This document shows, in pieces, positions 1 through 9,585 of a DNA stretch of 44,915 nt. Location: contig JAIPDO010000032.1 of NCBI GenBank assembly GCA_021737645.1, positions 1 through 44,915 on the forward strand, written 5' to 3'. The stretch's first letter is position 1. Every line of letters begins with the position of its first letter. Position numbers and translations under genes: made by a program. The notes beneath the pieces are model-generated. The model was not told the DNA's origin. It made no database searches and was given only the letters and a program-made list of their open reading frames with translations. The DNA comes from Desulfarculaceae bacterium. Its GTDB lineage: Bacteria; Desulfobacterota; Desulfarculia; Desulfarculales; Desulfarculaceae.

Positions 1-137
1 ATCGACCGGTTAAACCAGCGCCGCTTTCACAAACAGATCAAAGTGGCCGGATTGCTCCGGAATGGGTGGGCGTCATGCCCTGGAACAGGTGGGCGTCATG
101 AATCGTAATGGGTGGGCGGGATGCTCCGGAATACGCA
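1..137. mobile_element. Terminal segment of an insertion sequence (IS21-like, partial)
   Basis: The first 137 bases hold short near-identical repeats: GGTGGGCGTCATG at 65-77 and 88-100, GGTGGGCGGGATG at 111-123, and GCTCCGGAAT at 54-63 and 123-132. The block ends in GGAATACGCA at 128-137, immediately before a receiver-domain coding sequence that lacks its own beginning. Multiple short repeats inside the ends are characteristic of IS21-family elements. The family assignment rests on memory of such ends and not on a visible transposase, since the element continues out of the window to the left. The outer boundary is inferred from where homology to a receiver domain starts at 138. Confidence 0.45.
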
Positions 138-488
138 GTGGATGACGAGCAAAGCATCTTGGATGTTGCCGCCCGGCACCTTTTAATCTCGGGCTATGAA
201 GTGCTGACCGCGGCCAACGGAGAAGAGGCCTTGGAAATCTACAAAGCCAACGGTGATGAAATCGCTCTGGTGATCCTGGACTTGAGCATGCCCGGCATGG
301 GCGGGCACAAGTGCCTGCAGGAGTTGCGCTCCCTGAGCCCGGAGATCAAGGTCATCGTGTCCACCGGCTATTCCGGCGATGGTGACCTCCAAGAGACCAT
401 GTCTTCCGGGGTGGCCGCTTTACTTTCCAAGCCTTTCAGCAAGAATGAGTTGCTCAAAACCGTACGCACGGTTTTAGACGATCAATAA
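138..488 (+). pseudogene. 5'-truncated response-regulator receiver (REC) domain
   Basis: The reading frame encodes a CheY-like receiver domain that begins abruptly at the acidic pair (VDDE). It retains the phospho-acceptor Asp (ILDLSMPG), the conserved Thr (VSTGY) and the conserved Lys (LSKPF), and ends shortly after the domain with LLKTVRTVLDD. The first beta strand (usually ILVVDDE) is missing and is replaced by insertion-sequence end DNA. An ATG at 108 lies inside that mobile DNA and has no convincing ribosome binding site. The ending resembles the C-terminal receiver of hybrid histidine kinases, so the parent may have been a hybrid kinase cut in two or a stand-alone regulator. A rho-independent terminator follows at 552. 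The product, if made, is probably non-functional. Confidence 0.7.
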
Positions 489-551
489 TATGGGAGCGTG
501 GTGAATCCGGCCTTGGGCAAGATCAAGTAGCTAGCGTTTAACTTAGATAGT

Positions 552-581
552 AAGGGCTTCCCGCAAGGGAGGCCCTTTTTT
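552..581 (+). terminator. Rho-independent terminator after the receiver remnant
   Basis: An 11-bp stem (AAGGGCTTCCC / GGGAGGCCCTT, one G-T pair) closes on a GCAA tetraloop at 563-566 and runs into six T residues at 576-581. Confidence 0.85.
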
Positions 582-776
582 GCGCCCTATCCCTGGGCTG
601 TAGTCACTGGTTTGGTCACACTGCTTGGCATGAAAAGGGGCGACGCACGCCGTGAGGGATGCACCGCCTCCAGGCCGACTCTGCTGGGATGGGAGGCGCG
701 CGGTGGCTCTTACCGCCCTGGCCGCGGCCCTGCGGTAACCCAGGCACTACCCGCCGCTTTCTTGGGCCCGCTACAC

Positions 777-822
777 TAAAATATACTCCGGCGTGCCTGG
801 CTTGAGCCAGACCCGCCGGAGT
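777..822 (-). terminator. Terminator of the porin gene
   Basis: ACTCCGGCG (785-793) pairs with CGCCGGAGT (814-822), and the loop holds a second hairpin CTGGC-TTGA-GCCAG. Read on the minus strand the stem is followed by ATATTTTA, a short T-rich run. It lies about 20 bases after the porin stop codon. Confidence 0.65.
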
Positions 823-844
823 GTTGGTGGGGCGTTAACTTGTT

Positions 845-1996
845 TTAGAAGACGAAGCGGAACTGCACGCCCAGCAGCCACTCCTTGCCCATGTCATCAC
901 CGGTTTTGGGGTTGTCGCCATAGCTGTAGTACGAGAGCTCGGGATGAATGCCGAAGTTCTTGGTGAACTGATATGGCGCTGCGATGAAGGCGCCGACGCG
1001 TGTGGTCTCGTCCTTGGAGTATCCGTTCTTTTCAGACCAGGCTTCGTTGGTAAAGGATTCGTAGCCAACGCCGCCGGTAAGCATCAGCTTGCCGATCTGG
1101 TACTCACCGGCTATCACCGCACCAAAGATGCTGGTGTTTTCAATTTCGCCGCTGGTGATCTCGCTGCGGTAGGGGCGGGTCCAGTCGGTCGGGTAGAAGG
1201 GATACTCGGTGGCGAAGTTGGCTCCGCAGTGGGCCTGGAACTTCAGGGTGAAGGGACCGGTGGTGTACTTCATGGGCAAGACGAAGGCCCAGGTGGTGTA
1301 GCTGTCGTCAAAGGCCCCGGTGTCACCGGCCTCATAGCTGTGCTGCACGAAGCTGAAGCCGGGATGGGTCATGAAAGCGCCATACTTGAACATAAAGGTC
1401 AGGCTGGCGCGCGGGAACACGAAACTGGTGTCGGTGCCGGAGCCGAAGTAATTGGTTTGCTGGCGCGGCTCCTCCAGCGCGAACTGGACGCCCCAGGTGT
1501 CGGTGTTGTAGGTGAACTGCACCTGCGGCACCCGGTGCGGCCAGAGAAAGCCCCAGCCGAACAGCAGCAGGTGGGAGTTCTCGTTAAGGCCGACGTATTG
1601 CCGCACGTGGTAAGCCAGGGAGCCGAACCAGTTGTCGGTCTGACCGGCCAGGATGCGGCATTTGCCCACCCGCCAGTATCCGTAGGCGTAACGCAGGCTG
1701 ACGTCGGTGTCCGGCTGCATGCTCTTTAGCCCCAGCTCGATGCGGCCACCCACATTTTTATCCACGCTGTGGAAGCGGGCCCGCAGGTAGCTGTGGCCGG
1801 GCTGGTTGAGAAACCAGGAACCCACATCGCTGCTTTGGTTGTTGGTGAGTTCCGAGCTTTTTTGCTGCCAGCCGATGTCGGTCAGCATACGGGCGGCCAT
1901 ATCGAAGGTGTAGGTAGATGGCTCCACCGCCAGGGCCGGGACGGATAGGGCCAACGCGGCCAATCCCGCCAGGGCAATGATCATAAATTTCTTCAT
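845..1996 (-). CDS. Outer-membrane beta-barrel porin-like protein
   Basis: This encodes a 383-residue protein with a classic signal peptide (MKKFMIIALAGLAALALS, cleaved after about VPALA). A long aromatic- and glycine-rich body of alternating beta strands follows, and the last residue is aromatic (FRFVF), the usual signature for outer-membrane barrel insertion. This supports a secreted barrel, probably a porin passing small hydrophilic solutes, but no substrate can be read. The ATG at 1996 is chosen because it starts a normal signal peptide. A TTG two codons upstream is closer to the AAAGGAG ribosome binding site and is a possible alternative. The gene is monocistronic with its own terminator. 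It resembles the DcaP/phosphate-selective type of barrel only in general character. Confidence 0.75.
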   Translation of the reverse strand: MKKFMIIALAGLAALALSVPALAVEPSTYTFDMAARMLTDIGWQQKSSELTNNQSSDVGSWFLNQPGHSYLRARFHSVDKNVGGRIELGLKSMQPDTDVSLRYAYGYWRVGKCRILAGQTDNWFGSLAYHVRQYVGLNENSHLLLFGWGFLWPHRVPQVQFTYNTDTWGVQFALEEPRQQTNYFGSGTDTSFVFPRASLTFMFKYGAFMTHPGFSFVQHSYEAGDTGAFDDSYTTWAFVLPMKYTTGPFTLKFQAHCGANFATEYPFYPTDWTRPYRSEITSGEIENTSIFGAVIAGEYQIGKLMLTGGVGYESFTNEAWSEKNGYSKDETTRVGAFIAAPYQFTKNFGIHPELSYYSYGDNPKTGDDMGKEWLLGVQFRFVF

Positions 1997-2147
1997 CAGC
2001 AACTTTTCTCCTTTCTCTGATCGCCAGTTTTAGGACGAGCTTCTCCCTCTGATCTTCAACAAAGACAGGCCTTCTCTTAACTAGGGGGAAATCGCGGCGT
2101 GGGTCTAGTTCGGCACCCCATCCAACAAGCAAGGAGTGTCTTTTAAA

Positions 2148-2360
2148 TCAATCCTCCTCCTCCGCCCGGTACTCCAGAATGTCTCCCGGCTGGCACTCCA
2201 GGAAGCGACATATGGCGTCCAAGGTGGCCAGGCGCAGGCCTTTGATCTTGCCGGTCTTGATCAGCGATATGTTCTGCTCGGTGATGCCCACCGCCTGGGC
2301 CAGGTCCTTGGACTTCACCTTGCGCGTGGCCAGCATCACGTCCAGGTTGACTATGATCAT
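2148..2360 (-). CDS. Small Cro/CI-type HTH transcriptional regulator
   Basis: A 70-residue protein almost entirely made of one helix-turn-helix domain: the recognition region around LAQAVGITEQNISLIKTGK is followed by LRLATLDAICRFLECQPGDIL. This is the pattern of the YozG-like single-domain XRE regulators. It ends in an acidic tail (AEEED). It starts 12 bases after the end of the DUF2975 membrane protein gene on the same strand. This arrangement, DUF2975 membrane protein plus tiny XRE regulator, is widespread in bacteria, where the two are thought to work as a pair. It probably binds DNA near its own operon, but no operator is evident. Confidence 0.88.
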   Translation of the reverse strand: MIIVNLDVMLATRKVKSKDLAQAVGITEQNISLIKTGKIKGLRLATLDAICRFLECQPGDILEYRAEEED

Positions 2361-2372
2361 GGTCTTGCCCTC

Positions 2373-2906
2373 CTAGACGAAAAGCTCTTGTTCTTCGTTC
2401 AACTTGCGTCCTTGGTCCATCACCCAGGCCACGGTAATGACCACCAGGCCCGTGAACACGGCCATGAGGTCCTGGCCGTCCAGGGTGAGGACCAGCAGGC
2501 GGGTGCCCGGCTTCCAGTGGAAGGTGAGGATGAATCCGGCCAGGGTGTTGAACAGAAAGCTGGCCCCGGCCCAGGCGAACAGCGACCATCCCAACTGGCG
2601 GAAGCACTCCACATTGGCCTCCCGGAAGATGACCCCGTGGGCGTAGAGGTCAAACAGCCGCCGCAAACGCGACAGGGCGTAGATGGCCACCCCGCCGGGG
2701 ATCATGCTGGCGATAAAAGCCAGGATGCGCGAAACCAGGGGGAGGCTGGCGTCCACGCGCACCGGCAGGCGGGCGTTGACGAACGGCAGGTTTTCCATGA
2801 AGGCCCAGCACAGGGCCAGCACCAGGGGGATGGCGAACATCAGCAAAGTGGAAACCAGGCGCAGGCGGACGCTCACCTTGGCTATGCGCTCAACTTGTTG
2901 GTCCAT
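2373..2906 (-). CDS. DUF2975 family integral membrane protein
   Basis: A 177-residue protein with four predicted transmembrane stretches (about residues 17-37, 60-80, 105-130 and 145-165), matching the four-helix plan of DUF2975. Between helices 2 and 3 it carries the family-like segment LRRLFDLYAHGVIFREANVECFRQLGW. It lies just upstream of the small XRE regulator with only 12 bases between them, so the two are probably one transcript. Function is not established for the family. Membrane sensing coupled to the HTH partner is the usual guess. A ribosome binding site (AAGGAG) precedes the ATG. Confidence 0.82.
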   Translation of the reverse strand: MDQQVERIAKVSVRLRLVSTLLMFAIPLVLALCWAFMENLPFVNARLPVRVDASLPLVSRILAFIASMIPGGVAIYALSRLRRLFDLYAHGVIFREANVECFRQLGWSLFAWAGASFLFNTLAGFILTFHWKPGTRLLVLTLDGQDLMAVFTGLVVITVAWVMDQGRKLNEEQELFV

Positions 2907-3070
2907 GGAAAGCTCCTTGAGGTAGCGTTTTATCTTTGCGAGGCAGGATCATGGAGAGAATAATGCCGCGATAAATCAACTGTGTCAACTAAAAATTACT
3001 GTAAAACGATAAAAATTGAAATTTATAGAATAAATGAAGTGTTGCGGGACGGCGGTGGGTTTGGCCCAAT

Positions 3071-3096
3071 AAAAAGGGAGGGCTCCGTGCCCTCCC
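3071..3096 (-). terminator. Rho-independent terminator of the DUF3795 gene
   Basis: On the minus strand GGGAGGGC and GCCCTCCC (3089-3096 and 3076-3083) form an 8-bp perfect stem with a 5-base loop, followed by five T residues (3075-3071). It begins 24 bases after the stop codon. Confidence 0.9.
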
Positions 3097-3120
3097 CAAC
3101 GGTGGCTGCGCGATGAAAGC

Positions 3121-3564
3121 TTAGGTCAAGGTCCACCACTTGTGGAAATAGGTCTGGCGCACCTCGGCCGCCTTTTCGGTGGCCCACTTCTCCAGGCCCA
3201 TCCGCTTGATCAGGCACAGGTTGAACACCTTGATGTTGTGGGGCAGCTTGTCGGCCCGGTCGGCCCAGGGGTGCAGGTAGTCGCAGGGGAACTCGTCGCA
3301 GTCGCAGCAGAAGTCCAGGCCTTTCTTGGTGGTGCAGGCATAGGCCGGGCAGGCGCCTTCCCGGTCCATGGACGCCTCGTGCATGGGCGGATTGCCCTCA
3401 TGGGCTCTACAGCCGTTGCAGCGCATGACCTCCTCGGGTATCCCCATGAGCTCGTGATAGATTTTGGTTTGGCTCAAGGCTTCTTCGTCGCCCTGGGTGG
3501 CCAGATAGAAAAAGCAGTTGAAGCAGTCCAGGCCGCAGGGCGCGGTCATGTGGTGATAATCCAT
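3121..3564 (-). CDS. Cysteine-rich DUF3795 domain protein
   Basis: A 147-residue soluble protein whose N-terminus carries the DUF3795 pattern: CGLDCFNCFFYLA near residue 10, CNGCRAHEG near 48, CPAYAC near 70, then CCDCDEFPC near 85. The clustered cysteines suggest a metal or iron-sulfur site. The family has no proven function and is common in anaerobes. The ATG at 3564 is chosen because GGAGG sits five bases before it and the family motif starts just after it; the frame stays open further upstream without a better ribosome site. A second, longer member of the family is encoded at 14399-14869. The gene is monocistronic with a strong terminator. Confidence 0.85.
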   Translation of the reverse strand: MDYHHMTAPCGLDCFNCFFYLATQGDEEALSQTKIYHELMGIPEEVMRCNGCRAHEGNPPMHEASMDREGACPAYACTTKKGLDFCCDCDEFPCDYLHPWADRADKLPHNIKVFNLCLIKRMGLEKWATEKAAEVRQTYFHKWWTLT

Positions 3565-3645
3565 AAAGAGCCTCCGGCTAGGGTTTGGTTTCATTAAAGC
3601 ACCCGCCCGCCCGCGCAGCATCCCCCGATGGGGTCATGGGATTTC

Positions 3646-4800
3646 TCAGGCGGGCGGCGTCCCCCACACCTTTTCCAGGCCCCTTAGAAAGGCCCAAAGG
3701 TCCGGTTCGGCGTGGGGCTCCATGGTCAACAGCGGCGGCTCATCCATGGCGGCCAGGGAGCGGCGCACAAAGTCCCAGTCCACCAGCCCGCAGCCTGGCG
3801 GGCTGTGGTAGTCAAAGGTGCCGTCGTTGTCGTGCAAATGCAACTCGCCCAGATGAGGTGCCAGGGCCTGCCACCATTCGGGCAGGGTGGTGGCCGAGAA
3901 GCAGTAGGCGTGCCCCACATCCAGGCAGAAGCCGACCTCCGGCCCTCCGGCCTGGATAATGGCCTCTCGTGCGGCCAGGAGCACGTCCGGGCCGGGCTCA
4001 AAGGTGTTTTCCATTACCATGAGGCACCCGCCCTGGTGCAGGCGCTGGGCGAGGGGGGCGAAACCTTTGGCAAGGCGGCGGCAAAATTCCTCCAGGTCGC
4101 GGTGGGTGTCCGCGCTGTAGCCCAGATGCACCACCGCCCGCACCGCGCCCATCTCCAAGGCCCAGTCCGCCGCTTTGTTGAGGCGCTGCAAGCTCATCCC
4201 GGCGATGGCCGGGTCAGGGCTGCCGGGACTCAGATCCATAAAGGGCATATGCACGCTCACCCGGCGGCCGGTAAGCACCTGCTTGGCCTGGGCGATGTGC
4301 TCCTGGTGCATGGCGTCCAGGGCCTGATGGTCGATACCCACCTCGGGGTTCACCGCCAGGGTGGAGGCCAGGGGAGCGTAGCGGCCCAACAGGTCGCGCA
4401 GGGGCAGGTTCACGTTCACCCGCTCCAGCCAGGGCCAAAGGCGGCCTTGCTGGGCAGCCAGGGCCAGGGCTTCGGCCGCGTCAAGAGGGTTGGCCGGGGC
4501 CACTGCGTCGCAAACGGGGCACTCGCCGCCCCAGGCCAGGGTGGGGCAGGGCATGCCGTCCACCCCGGCGGGCGGGGCATCTGGCTCCAGCACCAGGAGG
4601 GCCGCCGGGCGCAGCTGGGGCGGGCAGGCCTCCAGGGCCAGGGCCAGGTCCGGGGCGGAGCCCAAATCAAGGTCTGGGGTTGGGTCTCCGGCCGGGCCCA
4701 GGGTCAGGGTTTGTGCATCCCTAGGCAGGGCGGCGATAAGCTCCGCGGCCCGTTCACGGCCCAGGGCTGAACCGGCCAACCACAGCATCGGCGAACTCAT
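3646..4800 (-). CDS. Sugar phosphate isomerase/epimerase-like TIM-barrel protein
   Basis: A 384-residue protein. The last 250 residues show the xylose-isomerase-like/AP-endonuclease-2 TIM barrel, with likely metal-binding residues in LMVMENTFEPG (Glu), FCLDVGHAY (Asp, His), GELHLHDNDG (His, Asp) and LLTMEPH (Glu). The first about 130 residues are Ala/Pro/Leu-rich and poorly conserved in appearance, unlike a minimal barrel of about 270 residues. The enzyme probably isomerises or epimerises a sugar or related polyol, but the substrate cannot be inferred. The start at 4800 is preferred because GGAG lies nine bases upstream. A start at 4842 would run into the ribosome site of the divergent gene at 4855. 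Confidence 0.78.
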   Translation of the reverse strand: MSSPMLWLAGSALGRERAAELIAALPRDAQTLTLGPAGDPTPDLDLGSAPDLALALEACPPQLRPAALLVLEPDAPPAGVDGMPCPTLAWGGECPVCDAVAPANPLDAAEALALAAQQGRLWPWLERVNVNLPLRDLLGRYAPLASTLAVNPEVGIDHQALDAMHQEHIAQAKQVLTGRRVSVHMPFMDLSPGSPDPAIAGMSLQRLNKAADWALEMGAVRAVVHLGYSADTHRDLEEFCRRLAKGFAPLAQRLHQGGCLMVMENTFEPGPDVLLAAREAIIQAGGPEVGFCLDVGHAYCFSATTLPEWWQALAPHLGELHLHDNDGTFDYHSPPGCGLVDWDFVRRSLAAMDEPPLLTMEPHAEPDLWAFLRGLEKVWGTPPA

Positions 4801-4854
4801 TGCCTGGACTCCGGGCGAGGTTGCTGGTAAATCATTGGCCAAAGGAGGGCGAGC

Positions 4855-5373
4855 ATGCCGGTCATAGAGCTAAATCTCTCCGAAGATGTGTACCGCCGCT
4901 GGCGGGAGTTTCTGAGCTCCCAGCAGGGGGACCGCCTGGTGGAGGCCGGTCTCCTAGGTGACTGGGTGGCCTTGGGCTTCATGAACAAGGTCAATGACTA
5001 TCTCAAGCAGGGCGGCCCCCCCGGGGTCGAAACCGAAGAAGAACGCCGCCAGCGCCTGGAGGCCGAGGCCCGCCGCAAGCTGACCAAGCTGCAAAAGCGG
5101 ATACTGCCCATGTTCGACGAAAACGAAACCATCACCCTGCCCGAGATATGCCGGGTGCTGGGCATCCTGCCCGACGACGGCCAGGCCCTGACTCAGGACT
5201 GGCTGGACCAGGACTTTCTGAGCCAGGCCCCCCGGCCGCGCGACGACGCCCCCACCTTCGTGCTCAGCCGCTCTTGGCAAGAGCGCAACCTGGCGGCCAA
5301 CCGGCCCTCCCTGCATGCGCCGCGCCGCCTGCATTTCGCTCCCAAGTCCAAGCCCGGCCCCAACGAAGGCTGA
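4855..5373 (+). CDS. Conserved-looking hypothetical protein, 172 residues
   Basis: I do not recognise this family. The protein is soluble, with no signal peptide. Residues 1-45 look helical and amphipathic, residues 55-80 are a charged Glu/Arg stretch (TEEERRQRLEAEARRKL) likely to be a helix, residues 85-120 could be a small helical DNA- or protein-binding domain (ITLPEICRVLGILP), and the C-terminus is Pro/Arg-rich and probably disordered. A strong AAAGGAGGG ribosome site precedes the ATG by six bases, and codon use matches the neighbours. It is divergent from the isomerase-like gene and convergent with glgP, with a structured repeat in between. Confidence 0.7.
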   Translation: MPVIELNLSEDVYRRWREFLSSQQGDRLVEAGLLGDWVALGFMNKVNDYLKQGGPPGVETEEERRQRLEAEARRKLTKLQKRILPMFDENETITLPEICRVLGILPDDGQALTQDWLDQDFLSQAPRPRDDAPTFVLSRSWQERNLAANRPSLHAPRRLHFAPKSKPGPNEG

Positions 5374-5412
5374 ACTACGACCGGGCGCAGCTAGCACCGG
5401 AACCCGGCACAG

Positions 5413-5524
5413 CCAGCCGCCGGTAGACAAGGCGTCCGGCAAGCGCGGGCCGCAGGCGTAGCCTTAGCTACGCCGAGGCCTAAGCGTAGCCGGCAACGCG
5501 GTATACCGGTGGCTGGCGCGGCCG
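5413..5524. repeat. Structured dispersed intergenic repeat, copy A
   Basis: Outer arms CCAGCCGCCGGTA (5413-5425) and TACCGGTGGCTGG (5504-5516) are inverted with one mismatch. An inner perfect hairpin GGCGTAGC-CTTA-GCTACGCC sits at 5455-5474. The right part (5448-5524) aligns with 19174-19249, sharing GGCCGCAGGCGTAG, CGCCGA, CTAAGCG, CAACGC and CTGGCGC blocks. Both copies lie between convergent genes. It may form a long cruciform or hairpin and could act as a bidirectional transcription stop. Confidence 0.7.
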
Positions 5525-5526
5525 GG

Positions 5527-8079
<2,553 letters not shown>

Positions 8080-8265
8080 GGCAACCCCCTTTGTGGGTTT
8101 TCAGGCTAGTCTGGCTTACAGGGTCCGATGTCCAATTTTGACCATGGAATGAGGCAAATAGCAAGGTGTCCCTTGCTCCTGCAACCATAGTTCAAGGTAT
8201 GGTAACTTACACCGGAAGGGCGTGAAAGCCCAACTTCGCGATTCACCAAAGCCCAGGAGGAAATT

Positions 8266-9024
8266 TTGGCCGACAGCGAACACACCTTGGCCGTGTTCAT
8301 AGACTTTGAAAACCTGGCCCTGGGCCTGAACAACCGCAAGGAAACCTTCGACGCCCGCCTGATTTTGGAGCGTCTGGTGGAAAAGGGCAAGGTGGTGGTC
8401 AAGAAGGCCTATGCCGACTGGACCCGCTACGGCAACTACAAGCACCAGATGCACGAGTTGGCCGTGGAACTCATCGAGATCCCCAAGCGCAGCCAAACCG
8501 GCAAGAACAGCGCGGACATCCGCCTGGTGGTGGACGCCATCGACCTGTGCTATTCCAAAAGCCACGTGGACACCTTTGTAATCGTCAGCGGGGACAGCGA
8601 CTTCTCCCCCCTGGTGAGCAAGCTCAAGGAAAACGGCAAGCGGGTCATCGGCCTGGGCATGAAGGCCTCCACCAGCGACCTGTTGCGCGACAACTGCGAC
8701 GAGTTCGTCTATTACGAGGATCTGGAGCGCCAGCGCAGCCAGCCCCCCACCCTGCCCAAGGGGCTTCCCCAGGATAAGCGCGAGGTTTTTCAGTTGGTCA
8801 TACAATCACTTCTGGCCTTGCAGCGGGAAAACAAAGAGATTATCTACGCCTCCATGGTCAAGGACACCATGAAGCGCAAGCAGCCATCCTTTGACGAGTC
8901 CTATCATGGCTACCGATCCTTTTCAGACCTGCTTTTGGACGCGGAAAAGCAGGGGATCATAACCCTGAACAAAGACGCTCGCAGCGGCACCTACACCGTG
9001 GCCAGTTTCGGTGCGACGGCCTGA
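8266..9024 (+). CDS. NYN (PIN-like) domain protein with C-terminal OST-HTH/LOTUS domain
   Basis: A 252-residue protein. The N-terminal NYN nuclease-like domain (residues 1-160) shows the acidic motifs FIDFENLA near residue 10 and VIVSGDSDFSPLV near 105, the latter being the typical DSDF metal-site signature, followed by GKRVIGLGMK. The C-terminal about 80 residues (from VIQSLLALQRENKEIIYASMVKDTMKRKQPSFDES to GTYTV) fit an OST-HTH/LOTUS fold thought to bind RNA. The protein is thus likely an RNA-directed endonuclease or RNA-binding factor; cellular target unknown. The start is TTG, supported by AGGAGG five bases upstream. The selenoprotein gene starts 35 bases downstream on the same strand and may be co-transcribed. 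Confidence 0.88.
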   Translation: MADSEHTLAVFIDFENLALGLNNRKETFDARLILERLVEKGKVVVKKAYADWTRYGNYKHQMHELAVELIEIPKRSQTGKNSADIRLVVDAIDLCYSKSHVDTFVIVSGDSDFSPLVSKLKENGKRVIGLGMKASTSDLLRDNCDEFVYYEDLERQRSQPPTLPKGLPQDKREVFQLVIQSLLALQRENKEIIYASMVKDTMKRKQPSFDESYHGYRSFSDLLLDAEKQGIITLNKDARSGTYTVASFGATA

Positions 9025-9059
9025 GACAGCAGCAGGCAGACATACTCTTGGGAGACATC

Positions 9060-9539
9060 ATGACCCCCCAGCAAATTCGTGAGCGCACCATGGAGTTGTT
9101 CAACCAAAGCTATCATTGAAGCCAAGCCATCCTGGCCGTGGGCCAAGAAAAGGTCGGACATGTGCACCCAGAGGTAATCAAGGCCATGGGCGCCTATGGA
9201 GGCGGAGTGGCCCGCAGCGGCCGGGTCTGCGGCATCCTCACCGGGGCGGTGGGCATGGTGGCCGGACTTTACGGCCAAGCCGACCCTTCCCAGCGCGAAG
9301 ACCCCAAGCTGAGGCCGCTGGCCGAGCGGTTGGTGAGCCGCTTCGAGGAGCTTACAGCCCCCTACGGCGGGGTGGACTGCGCCTGTATCGTGGAGATCGA
9401 CTTCAACGACGAGCAAAAACGCAGGTGGTTCCGCACCGCGCCCGACAGCACTAGACGGCGCTGCGAAAGCCTGATCTGCGACATGGCGGTTTACCTGGGC
9501 GAACTATTGGAGGAAAACCGTCCCTGGCCCCCCGGCTAG
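9060..9539 (+). CDS. C-GCAxxG-C-C family redox protein, probable selenoprotein (TGA = Sec at codon 20)
   Basis: Read through the TGA at 9117-9119, this is a 159-residue protein closely paralogous over its full length to the next gene. The TGA falls exactly at the first conserved Cys: YH-TGA-SQAILAVG here against MHCSQALVAVG in the neighbour. Other family cysteines are kept: GGGVARSGRVCG (about residue 57), GVDCAC (near 106) and RRCESLIC (near 138). The frame is otherwise intact, with MTPQQIRERTMELFNQ before the TGA matching MTPEQMRVKAEELFKQ in the paralogue, and GGGAG five bases before the ATG. The family is predicted to be redox active, and Sec-containing members are known. A compact hairpin follows the TGA at a distance suitable for a bacterial SECIS. 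A nonsense mutation is the alternative, but the exact replacement of a redox Cys makes it less likely. Confidence 0.85.
9133..9145 (+). promoter_or_regulatory. Candidate bacterial SECIS hairpin
   Basis: UGGCC (9133-9137) pairs with GGCCA (9141-9145) around a GUG loop. The apical loop begins 18 nucleotides after the UGA and starts with G, which satisfies the published general bSECIS rules (16-37 nt spacing, G among the first loop bases). It lies within coding sequence, as bacterial SECIS elements do. The stem is short, so structure alone is weak evidence. Confidence 0.5.
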
Positions 9540-9585
9540 GGTCGATTGGGCCAGTGGAGCAACATCGTACAGTGGGAGAAGATGC

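Larger units (their letters stand above)
489..844. other. Intergenic stretch between convergent genes, no gene seen
   Basis: This stretch holds two terminators facing each other, one for the receiver remnant on the plus strand (552-581) and one for the porin on the minus strand (777-822). Between them, 582-776 shows no open frame with a ribosome binding site and no recognisable RNA. Confidence 0.6.

Noticed and set aside
944..1729. A 261-codon plus-strand frame opposite the porin gene
   Set aside because: The composition is typical of antisense frames and the minus strand has signal peptide, barrel pattern and terminator.
9117..9119. Reading the TGA as a nonsense mutation that makes the first C-GCAxxG-C-C gene a pseudogene
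   Set aside because: The rest of the frame is intact on both sides, and the stop replaces exactly the conserved redox Cys, which fits selenocysteine far better.
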